DNA from: Anaeramoeba flamelloides
Taxonomy: Eukaryota > Metamonada > Anaeramoebidae
DNA length: 64,000 nt
Direction: 5' to 3'
Assembly: GCA_027625915.1 (NCBI GenBank)
Contig: JANTQA010000032.1
Location: forward strand, 2,108,001-2,172,000
Below the pieces are notes generated by a model, which worked only from the letters and a program-made list of their open reading frames with translations, ran no database searches and was not told the origin of the DNA. This document shows positions 33,700 to 46,403 of the stretch, one piece after another. How positions within the stretch are numbered: the first letter of the stretch is position 1; each line of letters begins with the position of its first letter. The position numbers were made by a program, and so were the translations under genes.

Positions 33700-33882
33700 C
33701 ATACTACTGGTATTTGAATTCTAAACGGGAAACAATTTTCACTTCCGTTTTCCTTCAGATTTTTCTTGAATAAATACAGTTCTCAAACAAATCGGTTGTA
33801 ATTTGTTAATATATATTTGAAAAAGGAAATTGAAAATGAAGTGAAAATACTTCACTTTTAGAATACAAATACCAGTATGTGT
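33700..33882. mobile_element. MITE-like TIR element, family D, copy 2
   Basis: The left end CATACTACTGGTATTTGAAT and, further in, AATTTTCACTTCCG mirror the right end GAAGTGAAAATACTTCAC .. ATACAAATACCAGTATG. About 183 bp, the best preserved copy of the family. Confidence 0.7.
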
Positions 33883-35805
33883 TACAAAAAAATAAGGGAC
33901 AAAAATATACAACCATAGTTTCAAAATAAAAACCCATTCTCTTTTTTTCATCTTGTTCCAGTGCAGCACAGAATTGTCCACTAAATTATTACACCAAAAA
34001 ACAAATCAATTCTGAAGGTTAACTAAGTGTATTTTTGAGAAAAATTCTATTAAGAGTTGCAATTTGATAACAATCTTTTTTACAATTTTTGTTTATTTTT
34101 TAATTTTAGCTTTATGTTTTGTAAAAAAAAATCAACAAATATCTCTTTTTTTGAGAAATATTTTAAATTAAATTGTTCATTTTTTGAATTTTTTTTTTTT
34201 TATAATAGAAAGATCAGAAATCAATATCATATTTACTTAATGTTTAATATCAATTTTGTTGATCATTCAATATGTAAAGCTTAACCGAAAAAGAAGTCAC
34301 TCTTTTCATTTAAAAAATGTTTTTACAAGTCTATTTAGATCCTTGACTCAATTGTACAGTAATTTTATAAAAATGATAAAAAATTGTTCTTTAAGTGCTT
34401 AGTTATAACTATGTTAAATAATTTTTAAAATTTCAAAAAAAAATTTAGCAATTTTTATCGGTTCCTAATATAAATTAAAAACTAAACAATTTGTGATGCG
34501 CGATGTATCTCTTATATCAACAATGAAAAACTAGAAAATTTTTAGATAAAAGCGCCAAAGAATGACACGTAATTTCTGAGTTAAATTTCTAAGAATAATC
34601 ATTTTCAATCAAATTGTGTTCGTTTCACAAAGTTTCTCTTTTGGGCTGATTGATATCCTGAAGATTTTTTTTTCATGTTTTAAATGAGGAATTTTTATCA
34701 AACAAATTAACCAAAATCCTAACTCATTGTAATATAGAGACCGTACTAAAATAATAATAAATCAGATTAAATTATATTGAATTGTTTTGATGGTGTACTT
34801 TAAGAAAACAATTTGTTTTAAATTGAAGAATTTAGGTATTTTGAAAGATAAAAAAAAAATAAGAAACATTTTTTTTATAAAAAAAATTCGATTTTTTGAG
34901 TGAAAGATTAACTTTTTTTTTCATTTTTAATTTTATTTTTTTTTATTTTTAAAATATCAATTTTTTAGTTATTTTGAATGATTTAAAACTGAATTATTAA
35001 TTTGATTTATTTTTTAGTTTTTCTCAAATACCAATAGGATAAAAGTTTTTTATTAAATTTTTTACTTCTGGGTAACCAAACTTTTTGAAATGGAATTTAA
35101 TATTAAAATAATTTTGATTAAATTAAAATCATTTTAGTATTTCATAGGATAATTTATATAAAAAACGAGTATTAAAAATTTTATTAAAAAAGTGAATCTC
35201 AGAATTATCATTGTATTAGTAAAAAACTCAAAATTGGTTAATAATATATATATATATATATATTATTTAACAAATTTGAAAGGTTGAATCACCAACATTC
35301 ACAAACACCCAAAGTTGAAAAATATCCACCCTTATATGTTTGAAGTTGAAAAAGCAAGCAATATATTGTCTTGATAGATTGATATTTAAAGCACTAGGAT
35401 CGAAAAATATTTTACTTGTTGTCAAAAAAATTAATTAAATTATGTGAGTTATTATTTGTTGAAATAGTGGGATGATGTTCAAGGAAAAAAATCATCAAAA
35501 AAAATAATAAAAAAAAAACCTTTCAAGTTTTTTTATTGGTTTTTTTAGATCTTTAAATCTAAATGATTTTTTTATATTCTTAAAAAAGTATTGAAAGTTA
35601 TTAACCTCAACGGAAAAATTAACTTTATCTTAATTACAACCTTACTAAAAAGTTATTTTCTTCACCCTTTTTAAATTCTCCAAATAAATGATACCATTTC
35701 ATAACAACACGGTATAAGTTCCTTTTTTTTTTTAATAAAAAAACATAACTGGTTAATTAAGATCTTGAGTTAATTCACTTTTCTTATAAACATCTGTCAT
35801 TTCTA

Positions 35806-35836
<31 letters not shown>

Positions 35837-36199
35837 TTTAGAGACTTTAACATACATCTCAACAATTTATTTCTCAAAAAAAAAAAAAAAAAAAAAACGA
35901 GAAAACCAATAATACTAATAATTAGTAGATTGTTATCTCACAAAAATATTTTTTTCTAGAAATATCCAATATAAATAATTATAAAAAAAAGTTTATTTTT
36001 CATCATTTTTTTTTAGCTTAACTTTCCAAAAAAATGAACTTGTGTTATTTTAGCGAATAAAAAACAATATAATGATTGTTATTCTAGATTGTGATATTTT
36101 TAATTTCACCTAGTGAGAATTTCAATTATCTATTTTTGAGAAATGAACAAAACTGCAAGAGTTATTATTCGGAAAGGGATAGTTAATACTAATACAACC

Positions 36200-36375
36200 A
36201 GTTCCATGTTTAAAGCACAAACTTTCAACTAAATTTAAGGCCAAAAAAAAAAATTCCAAAATTAAAGCGCAAAACCTACGTTCTAATAGCTGAATTTTAT
36301 AAAAAAAATTCAAAAAAATATATACTAATTTGTAATTTCTCTTTTGGCTTAAATTTACCTTCAAACTTGGTGGTT
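36200..36375. mobile_element. Decayed family-C MITE
   Basis: GCACAAACTTTCAACTAAAT and TTAAGG text on the left and TTAAATTTACCTTCAAAC on the right correspond to the arms of the elements at 24098 and 24731, but diverged and with the CAGTCAG ends no longer readable. Confidence 0.45.
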
Positions 36376-38454
36376 TACAGACAGTGCTGATTATATTTGA
36401 AGCTTTGGTATATTTATATGTTATCACAATATTAATAATGAATTCGTAATTATTATATAATATTAGGAATGAACTCACAATATAAAACTTCAAATAAAAA
36501 AGTTATTAAAAGAAATTTAGATGGTAGAAATCCACAAAAACGACAAAAAGAATTATTTATATTGATAAAAACTTTTATATTATATTTTTAAAAAAAGTAA
36601 AATCTCTTTGAAATTTATAATCAAAATAATAATTATCCATCATAAAAATATAATTAGTTCTGTAACAGATACCCTTTTTTCAAAAAAAAATTTAATAATA
36701 CTTATTTAAGTTGAATCACTAAAAAGAATAAAGAAAAAAATTCATTCTTCTTATGGGTGATCTATTAAAAAATAACACCCTTTAAACTCTAGTTGTTTTT
36801 TTGTAAAAATACAAAGAGACAAAAGTAGGGAAAATATAAAAGGGTATAAATCAGTGTCCAAACAATATTTTAAATTAGTGATATAATTCTGAGGTTGTTG
36901 TGATTTTTTTTCTTAGGTTTATATAGCTTTCTTTAAAATTAATGAGAATTTGAAAAAAAAAAAAATAATAATCGAGAGAATTATTTTCTTTAACTAATAA
37001 AAAAGCTGGTTAGTTTTGTAAAAATTTTTTATTCAACAAAAATTGACAATAATACATTAAGCTTACAAACTATTGTTTTATACTTTCATTATGATTGTTG
37101 TTAATCAAAAAGAGGGGTAGGTCCACAACATTAAAAAACAAATATTATAATAAAAATTTCGATCTGATCCTTGATTTAACAAAGTATCTTTTTTGTTGTT
37201 TTTTAAAAAAAATTACTTTTTTTTCAATAATCTGCTTGTTGATGTCAAAAAAATTCTTGATAAAAATATTACTGACTAGTCCAAAAAGCCATCAACTATT
37301 ATCTTGCGATTAATTTTTATCATGATCTTTGTCTATTTATCACAAAATTTAGATAATTTTCTATATTTAAAAGAATCTTGTCTTTTTTTGAATATCACAG
37401 TTTTTTGAAAATTATAACAATTATTAAGAATATTGTAATTTTATCTAATATTGCGATATTATCAGTCGTCTCAATTTTATAGAAAATCACATTTTGTTAA
37501 TATTAATTAAAAATTTTAAAACTTTATCCTGAAATGAAAAATATATCGTCAAAGCCATATTGTATCATATGTTACCAGGTTCTTTTTCTTACTTTTTTTT
37601 AAAGTGGTATATTTATATAAAAAGTGAAAACAAAATTAACATTTTAGTTATTAAAACAAGAAGAAAAAAAGAAAAATCCCAATGAAAAAAAAACAAATTA
37701 CTTTATTTTTGAGATTTATCAATTTGATTAAATATAATATAAAAAATAAAACAACGTTTATAATATAAATATATAAACAAATTTTCAATTAATGGCCGTT
37801 AGATTGTAATAGAGTTCTACCAAGTGGGAAATTTGTTTTTTTTTGTTAATTATTAAAATTGTGTATAAAATTAAAATAATTTTCTGATCAAAATAATCAT
37901 TAAAAACAATCCAATGATGATTTTCGATTTTATTTTGATGAAAATGGAAAATGGTTTTATGTACAAACATAAAAAACCATGAAAATGCGGCAGAGAATAA
38001 ATAAATAAATAAATAATCCAGGTACTATACTATACAGTACACTGTTATGTCAAAGATAAGAAATAGATTTCCGTCATTGAAATGAATATTTTTTCAATTT
38101 TTAAACTTTTTTTAGAAACAAGAATTCATTTTTCTTCTTTTTATTTTTATTTTATTTTGTGATATAACATCCATATTATCAGATATATATAATATATAAT
38201 AAATAAATATTATTAATAATACCCATTTATCAAAAGTTTGTTTCTTAAATATATAATTTATTTATATATTCTTTTGTAATTTCCATAAAGGATTCTATTA
38301 TTCAAAGGATCAGAATTATTTTTTTACTTTATATTTTAAAGAAAATGCACCTATTATTAACAACTGGCTGGTATAATTATTAATCACGCTGTTGTTACCG
38401 CTGTAAAGATATGTGTTGGCCACCATTTAAAATAAATTCAAATGGACGTTTCTT

Positions 38455-38745
38455 CTCGTCATAGCACCATAGAATAAACAGAGTACCTTTTTTTTTTTTT
38501 TTTTTTAATTTGAGAAATAAAAGTCAAATTTTTACAATTTTCTTTTTATTACTTTAATTAAAAAAAAACTTGTCAACAATTTTGGCAAGGTTTTCTGTTT
38601 AATTCTAATGATCGATAGATTTAATGAATAAACAGACACCCCAAGAAAAATTTTAGGTTATTTTCTAGACTCCAAATTTTTTATTTAGAAAATCTCTTGA
38701 TTTTATCATCAAAAATAATTAAAAAAAAAAAAAAATCTAACGGAC
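38455..38745. repeat. Fold-back palindromic repeat, copy 3 (degenerate)
   Basis: TTTAATTTGAGAAATAAAAG faces TTTCTTTTTATTACTTTAAT, AAGGTTTTCTGTTTAATT recurs, and the run ends in a TCTAACGG close: the same modules as at 10838-11275, heavily mutated. Confidence 0.45.
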
Positions 38746-38786
38746 TTTCACTGAAAAAAAAGTTTATATATTCATGTACGTAAATG

Positions 38787-38824
38787 CATACATACATACA
38801 TACATACATACATACATACACACA
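38787..38824. repeat. (ACAT)n microsatellite
   Basis: About nine ACAT units, a few bases beyond the stop codon of the BTB gene (in its 3' region). Confidence 0.9.
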
Positions 38825-38829
38825 TTGCC

Positions 38830-40278
38830 TTAAATACAGCCTGCAGCATATTCTACTGAATTTGCCAAAATTTTTTGGCCGTCTAGTGTTGAATCCCAAC
38901 AAGATCCATCTATTTTATTATTTGGAGGCCACAAATTTAAAATGATTACTCTGCCAAATTCAGGATTTTTGGTAAAGGACTTTTCAGCGATCAAAATATT
39001 ATCGTCGTCCCATTTAGCTATGATAAAGGAATCCCTGTTTACTTCTTTTGTTTTAATTCTAAAAGAATTTTTGCCGCCATTGAATTTTTTCACATCCTTC
39101 ATAATTGGGTGCTGGGTGTCTACGATCGTGCCCAATTGCGATGGCTGTTGGGTGATTGAAGAGTGTTTTCCAAATGGAAGGTATTTTGGTGACAAAATTC
39201 TTCCATAAATTTGCTTTTCGTCGTCCGAATCAAGACAGTTAATTGCGCAGACAACCAGCCCGCCACCATCTTCAACAAATTGTGCCAATTGGTCGCCGAG
39301 TTTTTCTGGCTTGTAAAAGGTTTGGTCTGATGAATAGAGAAAGATGGCATCATAGCTTTGCAATTTTTTGAAGGAATAACTTCTTTTATAAGATTTAAAT
39401 ATTTTAATTTTTTCAATGCACTTGCTTGTTAATAATGATTTGCAGACATTATGAACATATTGGAAGTCCTCGTCTGCAGTGATCATTGCTACATTGATCT
39501 TTTTTGGCTTTTTAGTGGGGAACTTGCGCCGTACAATACTTCTTGTTAACAATTGATGATGAGTATTCTTTTCGTTAATCGATCCAGAATCGGGGCTCTT
39601 ATTTGTTATTTGTTCTTTTGGGATTTCTGGGTTTTCTGGGTTTTCTTGTTTCGCCACTTGCCCTTTTTGAAGTGGCTTGTTGGTTTCATTTGTTCGGTTA
39701 TTTGTTTCTGTTTTGGTTTGTGTTCTTTTTATTGTTTTTGGTTGAGGGTTGGGCTTTTCTTTGATTGAATATTTTAATTCGGGACACGAATAGTGGATTG
39801 GGAGTGGCGCCTGTTCTGCTTTATTTCTTTGGCTTCTTTGTCCGTTGCCTGTTGTTGTTGCAGAGCCGGAAAAAAGAAAAGGAATAGGTGGATCTCCATA
39901 AATTTTGTTATCAACCCGATAATTTGAACAAACCTGGATTAGTTTTGGCATTTGTAGTTGACAAGCAAGCTGTAAAATGTCATAAATGTTATTGTGTGAG
40001 AGCGTAATCACGCCAGTGTAGCAAAATTTGATAATTTGAAAAAAGGAGATCGGATCGACCCCTCGTATTTGAAGCTCAACAATTGTTGGTGCTTTGTCAG
40101 ATCCTAACGGATAAAAGATTTCACGAAAAAGCTTTGATGAGAGCGATACAAAAAACTGGTGTGCATAAATTGTTTCTTCAGGTACACCAACAAGAAATAG
40201 AACATCACAAAAATTTGGGTTATTAATTTGTTGTAAATATTTTTTGTGGATCGGAACAGAAAAAGATTTTGGTAACAT
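38830..40278 (-). CDS. BTB/POZ protein with C-terminal GATase-like domain
   Basis: Single-exon, 482 aa, starting at the ATG that reads MLPKSFSVPIHKKYL; the open frame continues upstream through poly-Lys codons without an ATG. Residues about 20-120 form a BTB/POZ domain: FCDVLFLVG, then AHQFFVSLSSKLFREIF, FFQIIKFCYTGVITLS and LACQLQMPKLIQVCSNY. BTB domains dimerise and often recruit Cullin-3 ubiquitin ligase. A Pro/Asn/Thr-rich linker follows (about 125-255). Residues about 258-480 resemble the class I glutamine-amidotransferase/ThuA-like fold: INVAMITADEDF, YDAIFLYSSDQTFYKPEKLG, QFVEDGGGLVVCAINC, HPIMKDVKKF, AKWDDDNILIAEK and FGRVIILNLWP. No clear catalytic Cys-His-Glu set is evident, so it may be a ligand-binding rather than an enzymatic domain. 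Function unknown; substrate adaptor is only a possibility. Confidence 0.85.
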   Translation of the reverse strand: MLPKSFSVPIHKKYLQQINNPNFCDVLFLVGVPEETIYAHQFFVSLSSKLFREIFYPLGSDKAPTIVELQIRGVDPISFFQIIKFCYTGVITLSHNNIYDILQLACQLQMPKLIQVCSNYRVDNKIYGDPPIPFLFSGSATTTGNGQRSQRNKAEQAPLPIHYSCPELKYSIKEKPNPQPKTIKRTQTKTETNNRTNETNKPLQKGQVAKQENPENPEIPKEQITNKSPDSGSINEKNTHHQLLTRSIVRRKFPTKKPKKINVAMITADEDFQYVHNVCKSLLTSKCIEKIKIFKSYKRSYSFKKLQSYDAIFLYSSDQTFYKPEKLGDQLAQFVEDGGGLVVCAINCLDSDDEKQIYGRILSPKYLPFGKHSSITQQPSQLGTIVDTQHPIMKDVKKFNGGKNSFRIKTKEVNRDSFIIAKWDDDNILIAEKSFTKNPEFGRVIILNLWPPNNKIDGSCWDSTLDGQKILANSVEYAAGCI

Positions 40279-41020
40279 CTTTTCTTTTTCTTTTTTTTTT
40301 TTTTTTTGTTTTTTTTTTTTTTTCGGCACTTAAAAAGTATTTTTGAAAGATCTTTTTTTAAAAAAACAACTGGAGAAAGGAGGTAATTGGTCTTTTTTTT
40401 TTCTTTTAAAATTTGGGTTGTTCTAAAAGAAAAAAGAAAATTTTCGAGGGAAAACAAACAAAAAAAAATGAAATTGCTTTTTAGAGAAAAGAAAGACTAA
40501 AAATTTCAAATTAGTAAATTTAAGAAACAACAAGACTATTTTCATCAAGGAAAGTAAGGTTTGAAGAGTTATTCAATTCTTTAATTTATTCAATCTCAGG
40601 TTGAAGAAAAAGAAAAAAGTAAGGGACAAATACTTTGAAAACAATTCAAAATTGTAAAATGTTTTGTTGGTATGTATTCTCTAATTATAAAATTTTGGAA
40701 ATAAGAAGGGTTAAAAAATTCTGGTTTACAAAGAAACCTCAGAAAAGTAAATTTTTTCCGTTAGATCAAATTTTTTTTTCATTTTTACTCAAATAGAGAA
40801 CGAATTAGATTCATCTGATTTGTTATATTATAAAAAGTTTTTACCTTATTTATTACCACCACCATTATTATTAGACAATTTCAAGTCTTTATTTACTGGA
40901 TTATTAATAAAAAGATTTGTTTTTTAACTTTTGATATAATTTCTTTGGTTAAAAATAAAAATTGATTGATTGAGTCTATTGAAAAATATTTGTATTACTT
41001 TAAGAAGAATATTTAGTGTT

Positions 41021-41640
41021 AATTGCAAAATAAAAAGATCAAAATTTTCAGTTAGCTTTCCAAAAAAAAAACATAAAACTCAAGAATTAATATAAATCAT
41101 CAAAAATTTTCAAATCTATAAGTGTGGGTTATCTCCTTTTTATTTTTCAATATTTTCTCTTTCACAAAATAAAAAATTTAAACATTAATGTATTGTTTCG
41201 AAGGTTAAAGACTATTGAACAATACAACACATATTTTAACAGAGTCAAAGACGAGGGGAAATATGGCTAATATTTATATTTTTTTTATTTTGAAAGGGAA
41301 AATATTGAAATATAAAAAGTAGACAACTTATTTATTAACCATTGAGTGTCATTTTAAAGACACTTTACCCAATTTATTAATTTTTTAAAAAAAAATGAGG
41401 TAAAAAGGACAATACGGCTAATATTATCCTTTTTGGAGTATAAGGGACAAATATAAACCATAAATTTTACGATTTGAATTTTTTCAAATTTTTCTTTTAT
41501 TTTCCTGTTGATAATAGATAAAATAATTACAAATTTCAAGAATATTAAAAGTTTGAAATGTTGGATTATTCTAAAAACATCTTTTTTTGGTTGGCTGAAG
41601 GAAAATTTTATTCCATTTATTTTTTCAACAAATAGTATAG
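41021..41640. mobile_element. TIR-like element, family E, copy 1
   Basis: AAAGATCAAAATTTTCAGTT then AGCTTTCC on the left faces GGCTGAAGGAAAATTTTATT and TTTTTCAACAAATAGTAT on the right. The same end text is seen at 45516-45740 and 53805-54053. Ends are imprecise. Confidence 0.4.
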
Positions 41641-44600
41641 CTATCAAATTTTTGAATTCATTTATAGATTTTAATTAGAAATTTTCTTTTTATTCTTGAG
41701 ATGAAATTCCATTTTTCAAAATAAACTTTTCTTTAGGATTTTTCGGATTTTTTTATTTATTCCTCAAAATTCAAAATATACTTTTGTTATTCCAAAAATA
41801 ATTTAATTTATTTTTATGTTCATGTGAATTAGAACTAATAATTTGTTAAAAACAATATTGAAAATTATTATTCATTTTTTGAAAACAAGAAAATAGACTT
41901 TTTTCAAACTTTAAAGAATAAATTTTTTTTTTACTTATTATATCCAAATTTCATTGAGAAACTTTTGTGCAAATTTCTGATAAAATTTTCATTTATTTAA
42001 ACACATCCACATCAATTAATTTTATTGGCTGAGATATGAAAACAAAGTATAATGTATAAAAAATAATTACAAAATAAAAAATTTTTCTTTCTAAATTAAT
42101 AGACTTTCCATTATTAAGGGAAATTTTACTACATAAGTTGTATAAATTAACTTTCTTTTTATTAAAAATAATATGTTATTTTTTTTTGGTTTTATCTTGG
42201 AAATATGAGAATTGTAGATTTCGAAATTTAACTCAAAGTAATATATGGTTTAAATGAGATAAACTCATCCATTTTATAAAATAAAACACAAATTACAAAA
42301 AAAAAAATATTTTCGGATTTTAACAAGATTTTATATTATTATTTAAAAAATACTACTTCCTTAAAAAAATATTGTAGAATTAAGGTTCTTGGAAGGGGAC
42401 AAAATGATTATCTTGTCTATGTTAGGAAATCGTGATGTTTTGGTTCTTACTCGATCGATTTACAATTTCGTATCAATTATCATAGTTAATTTTAATATAA
42501 ATGTTATTCAGTATCAGTTGCCAAAAACCTGATTTGATATGGAAATACGCATATCATCATGTGTATTTACAAATAAATAAAGTTTTACTTTTTAAATATT
42601 AGGTTTTTTATTGATTTTGGTATTTATTTTCAATTTTTATTAAAAATGTCAAAAATTCAATTTAAAAATTTCGATCTAGTATTTAAAATGCCATCTTTTA
42701 TAAATAATTTAAATAAAAAAACGAGATTTAACGTTTAAATGTAGGTGTTATTATTTAATTTTCACAATATTTCAGCATTTTCCCAATTTCAAAAAAGTGT
42801 TTAACAAAATCAATTAATTGTGAAATGAATCCTAAAAATCTACTTATTGTTATTTGCGTGTTCAAACATGAGTATTTGTTATTCAATACAGCTAAAAATT
42901 AAGAGGTTTTTTTTTTTTTCATTTCAAAATATTTTCAAAGTATAGAAGAAATTTTTAATATTTTTTGTATTTGAAAAGAACTGGGGTAGTATTTTTTTTA
43001 TGAATCTAGTAAGATTATTTAAAGAATTTACTGTTTTTTTTTTATGAAAAAAATTACTTTTTCAGACATTCGATATTGAAAAAATCATTATTATTTTTTT
43101 TTTTGTTTGAAAAGAGAATTATTTTAACTGAAACAGAAAATGTAAATAATAAAAAAGACTAGCAGATATATCAAAAAAAATAATAAAAAAAAAAAAACAG
43201 AAAACGAACCACTAAAAATAAGAATCAAATGATGCTAAATATTAAAAAAAAATAAGATTCTTCATTTGTTTATAGATGAAAAAGAAAAAATATACCGGAA
43301 GGTAACCAATTTGGGAAAAATTTATTAGAAAGAAGAAATTATTATTTAAATAATAGATGTTTTATTACCTTTTTGCCTTTGTAAAATCAAATAAAACTCG
43401 CACCTAAAGATTCCAATACCCAAAAAAAAGGTAAAAAAACAACTTGAAAAAAAAACAGGCATAAACGATTCCTTTCCAAAAATATGGAAAATAATCAAGA
43501 TTCTAAACACATAAAGGTTTTATTTGAATAGAATCAACAAAAACTTTAAAAAACTTGGTGATAGAAATTTTAATTATAAATTTGATATATCTGATTGGGT
43601 ATAATTTTGGTTCATTTTTTACTAAAGTTAAAATTAACAAAAAAAAATTGAATTAATCAATTTTTTTTCAAACTTTTTTTATTATTTTTTTTGTTTAGAA
43701 TTATTTAAAAATACTTTTTAACATCAAGACAAATATTTTTTTCAAAAATTTGATAAAAATGTTTTTTTTATCAAAAATATCAAGAAAAAATAAAACAAAA
43801 ATTCAATTTTCCGATTTTGTCAGATATAAAAATATAAATGACTGATAATGTTTTGATCACAAATAAATTTCGATAATTTTGAATGATATATTCCATTTTT
43901 AATAATAGTATTTATTTTTTAATTTTTATTTTTTCTTTGGTAATAAAATACCTTTCTAGATATATAGATATATCGTATATTTATTAATAATACATTTTTC
44001 TAACTAATTCCAAGAATAATTTTCTTAACATTTTTTAAGTTTTAAATATTAAAAATTTTACTTTCAAGTTAGAAAATTGAATTTTTTTCAAAAAAATAAA
44101 ATAAAATAGAAATTAATCATTGAATTGTTTCTTTCTTTGGTTTTTTGGATAATTTGGTAACTGTTGTTTTTAGAAGGTCCTTAACATGAATTATCAAAAA
44201 AAAATCACAGTATAATATTATATTTGAAATTTAAATGTGATTAACAATTGTATCTGACGGATCTCTTATTTTAAGTGATTTATATTCCTTTTATTTGAGA
44301 TTCTCCCTTCATCAAAATATTCATTGGTATATAAAAAATGACTCAAAAAAAGAAAAATAATATAGATTGTAAATTACAAAATATTGTTTGAAAACCACAT
44401 TTACAAAAAGAAAAATAGGTAAATATACTTATTTTTTTTTTTTTCGGATGGGTTGTTCAAAAAATAACATAGCCATTTTGGCAAAGTAAAAACCCTTAGA
44501 CTTTTAATAATTATATATAAAAATTTTTGATTTGTTATTTAGTCGGTTTGTAAAAGAATTATGAAACTTTCGTTTTTTTCACTTTAGTAAAAAAACCTTT

Positions 44601-45251
44601 AATGAAATTTATTTAATCCATATTTTAATTTAATTGATTCTAAAATTTTAATTAACCAATTTAATTAAATATATTGTAATTTTTTTTTCTGGTCAATGTC
44701 ATTATTTTGTAATTCGATATGAAAATATCTTCACTTTCAGAATAAAAAAATCTATATAGAGTGAAATTTAATTTTATTACTAAAAACAGGTTTAATGAAT
44801 TAAGAAACTTATGACTCAAAAAGTCTTGTTTAAAGTTACAAGTGGATTTGTTTTCGAAATTGTTTTGTTTGAAAAATTAGTACATTTTTTTAACCTAATT
44901 TGTAATTTGTTAGAAAAAGTTCAAAAATCAAAATTTACCAGCTTCTTTTTTCCCATTCTGCGTTATTTTCAAGTATTCTTGAATTTAAGGTACGAATATG
45001 AATATACTTGAATATTATTGGGGTAAAGGAAAGTAAGAGTTAAACAGAGTCTGTTTATAATTCGTCTTTGTTTGTTGTTAATTTCATGCAGTTTTTGGGA
45101 TAAATACAAGATTTTTCAATCAAAATGTGAAAACAATCCCTAAATTTCAATATATTGATTATCAACCCATTGATATATAATCAATTAAAAGGTTTTTTTT
45201 CTTGTAATATTGTATTTCTGCCCTAAGAAAACCTAATATTCGAAAAATTCT

Positions 45252-45497
45252 TACAGGTATTTCAATAATAAAATGGAAAAAATTTTCACTTCATCTTCCC
45301 TGCTATTTTTTTTTAAAACAGGAACTTTCAAAGAAAGAGATTGGAATTTGTGATCTCACTTTATTTTTTTGGAATATTTTATTTAGGTTTGATATATTGG
45401 GTAATCAATTGAATGCTAAATGAAATCAAGAGTTCTGTAAAGAAAAAATAATAATCAACTGAAATTTTAGCCCATTTGAATTTCAAATACCAGTACT
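45252..45497. mobile_element. MITE-like TIR element, family D, copy 3
   Basis: Left TTACAGGTATTTCAATAATA, inner AATTTTCACTTC; right TTTGAATTTCAAATACCAGT. The ends match those at 33700-33882; the interior is longer. Confidence 0.55.
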
Positions 45498-45515
45498 GTG
45501 TATTCTAAAAATCTA

Positions 45516-45740
45516 AAATCAAAATTTTTATACAACTTTCCAAAATAATCACACAACCAAGAATTAAAGTAAATCATTAAAGTTTCCAATTTCTAAAAGG
45601 AAAATTAATAATTTAAAATGTTTTATGGAACTAAAAAATTTCAAATTCTATATGTGTTCAAAATTATTGTTTTGGAAAGCTAAATGAAAATATTGTTCAA
45701 TTTATTTTCCAACAAACAGTAATTGTTAGGATTTTTAAAT
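45516..45740. mobile_element. TIR-like element, family E, copy 2
   Basis: AAATCAAAATTTTTATACAA and CTTTCC on the left; GGAAAGCTAAATGAAAATAT and AACAAACAGTAATTG on the right. Non-coding. Confidence 0.4.
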
Positions 45741-46161
45741 TACCTGTATTGGTCTCAAAAATGGATTAGATTTTAAATTCATTTTCATTTGCCTTAACCT
45801 ATTGAATTTTCAAAGAAATAGTGTCTTTTTTTTTTGGATCTCTATTTGTAAAAACGAAAACTGAAAAAAAGTGATAAGTATTTCCGATTAATTCTTCCTA
45901 AATTTTGTGGTTAATCTTTCTTCAAAGAGATCAATTTAGTTTTATTCTGCTAATTTTCAAACACACGCTCTTCATCTGTGTTCTTAAAGATCAATTCTTT
46001 TAGATTTTTTGAAAACGAGAATGAATACTGTAAAACAATTCGTTACAGACAATAAGAAAACGATTTGAAGTGAAATACATACCCGACCCAGTCTGTAAAA
46101 TCTTGTTAACAACACATTTTATTGAAATAAAATATACTTCAAATTGTACCCATTTCCCCTT

Positions 46162-46334
46162 GTCACCACTACAAAAAATCTCGTGACTTCAACAAAGTTT
46201 ATCACTTGTGCAAAGAATTTCCTCTTTAAAAGTGTTAAAAAGTGTTTGAAAGATTTGTAAAATTGTCCAAAAGTCTTGTAAAGTGTTTTATAGGCTGTAA
46301 GCTTAATAAAAGTCATGAGATTTTTTGTAGTGAC
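46162..46334. mobile_element. Short TIR element (family G) upstream of the 344-aa gene
   Basis: GTCACCACTACAAAAAATCT, then CGTGACTT, is mirrored by AAGTCATGAGATTTTTTGTA, then GTGAC (arms about 27 bp). It lies 70 bp before the start codon of the next gene, so it is probably within its promoter or leader. Only one copy in the window. Confidence 0.65.
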
Positions 46335-46403
46335 TATAAAATATTTTAAATCATTTTTTACATTTTTTTTTTTTCATAAAGCCTTTTGTGATCAGAGAGA
46401 AAG

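Larger units (their letters stand above)
33206..38829. other. Intergenic, repeat-rich, no gene seen
   Basis: Contains a family-D TIR element (33700-33882), an old family-C relic at about 36200-36375, long poly-T/poly-A runs near 35810-35900, a fold-back relic (38455-38745) and an ACAT microsatellite (38787-38824). Open frames at 33739, 34057, 36122, 37095 and 37785 lack any support. Confidence 0.45.
40279..46403. other. Long intergenic stretch with small TIR elements
   Basis: No supportable gene in about 6 kb. TIR-like elements occur at about 41021-41640, 45252-45497, 45516-45740 and 46162-46334. Open frames at 41354 (-) and 44811 (+) are composition-driven. Confidence 0.45.
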
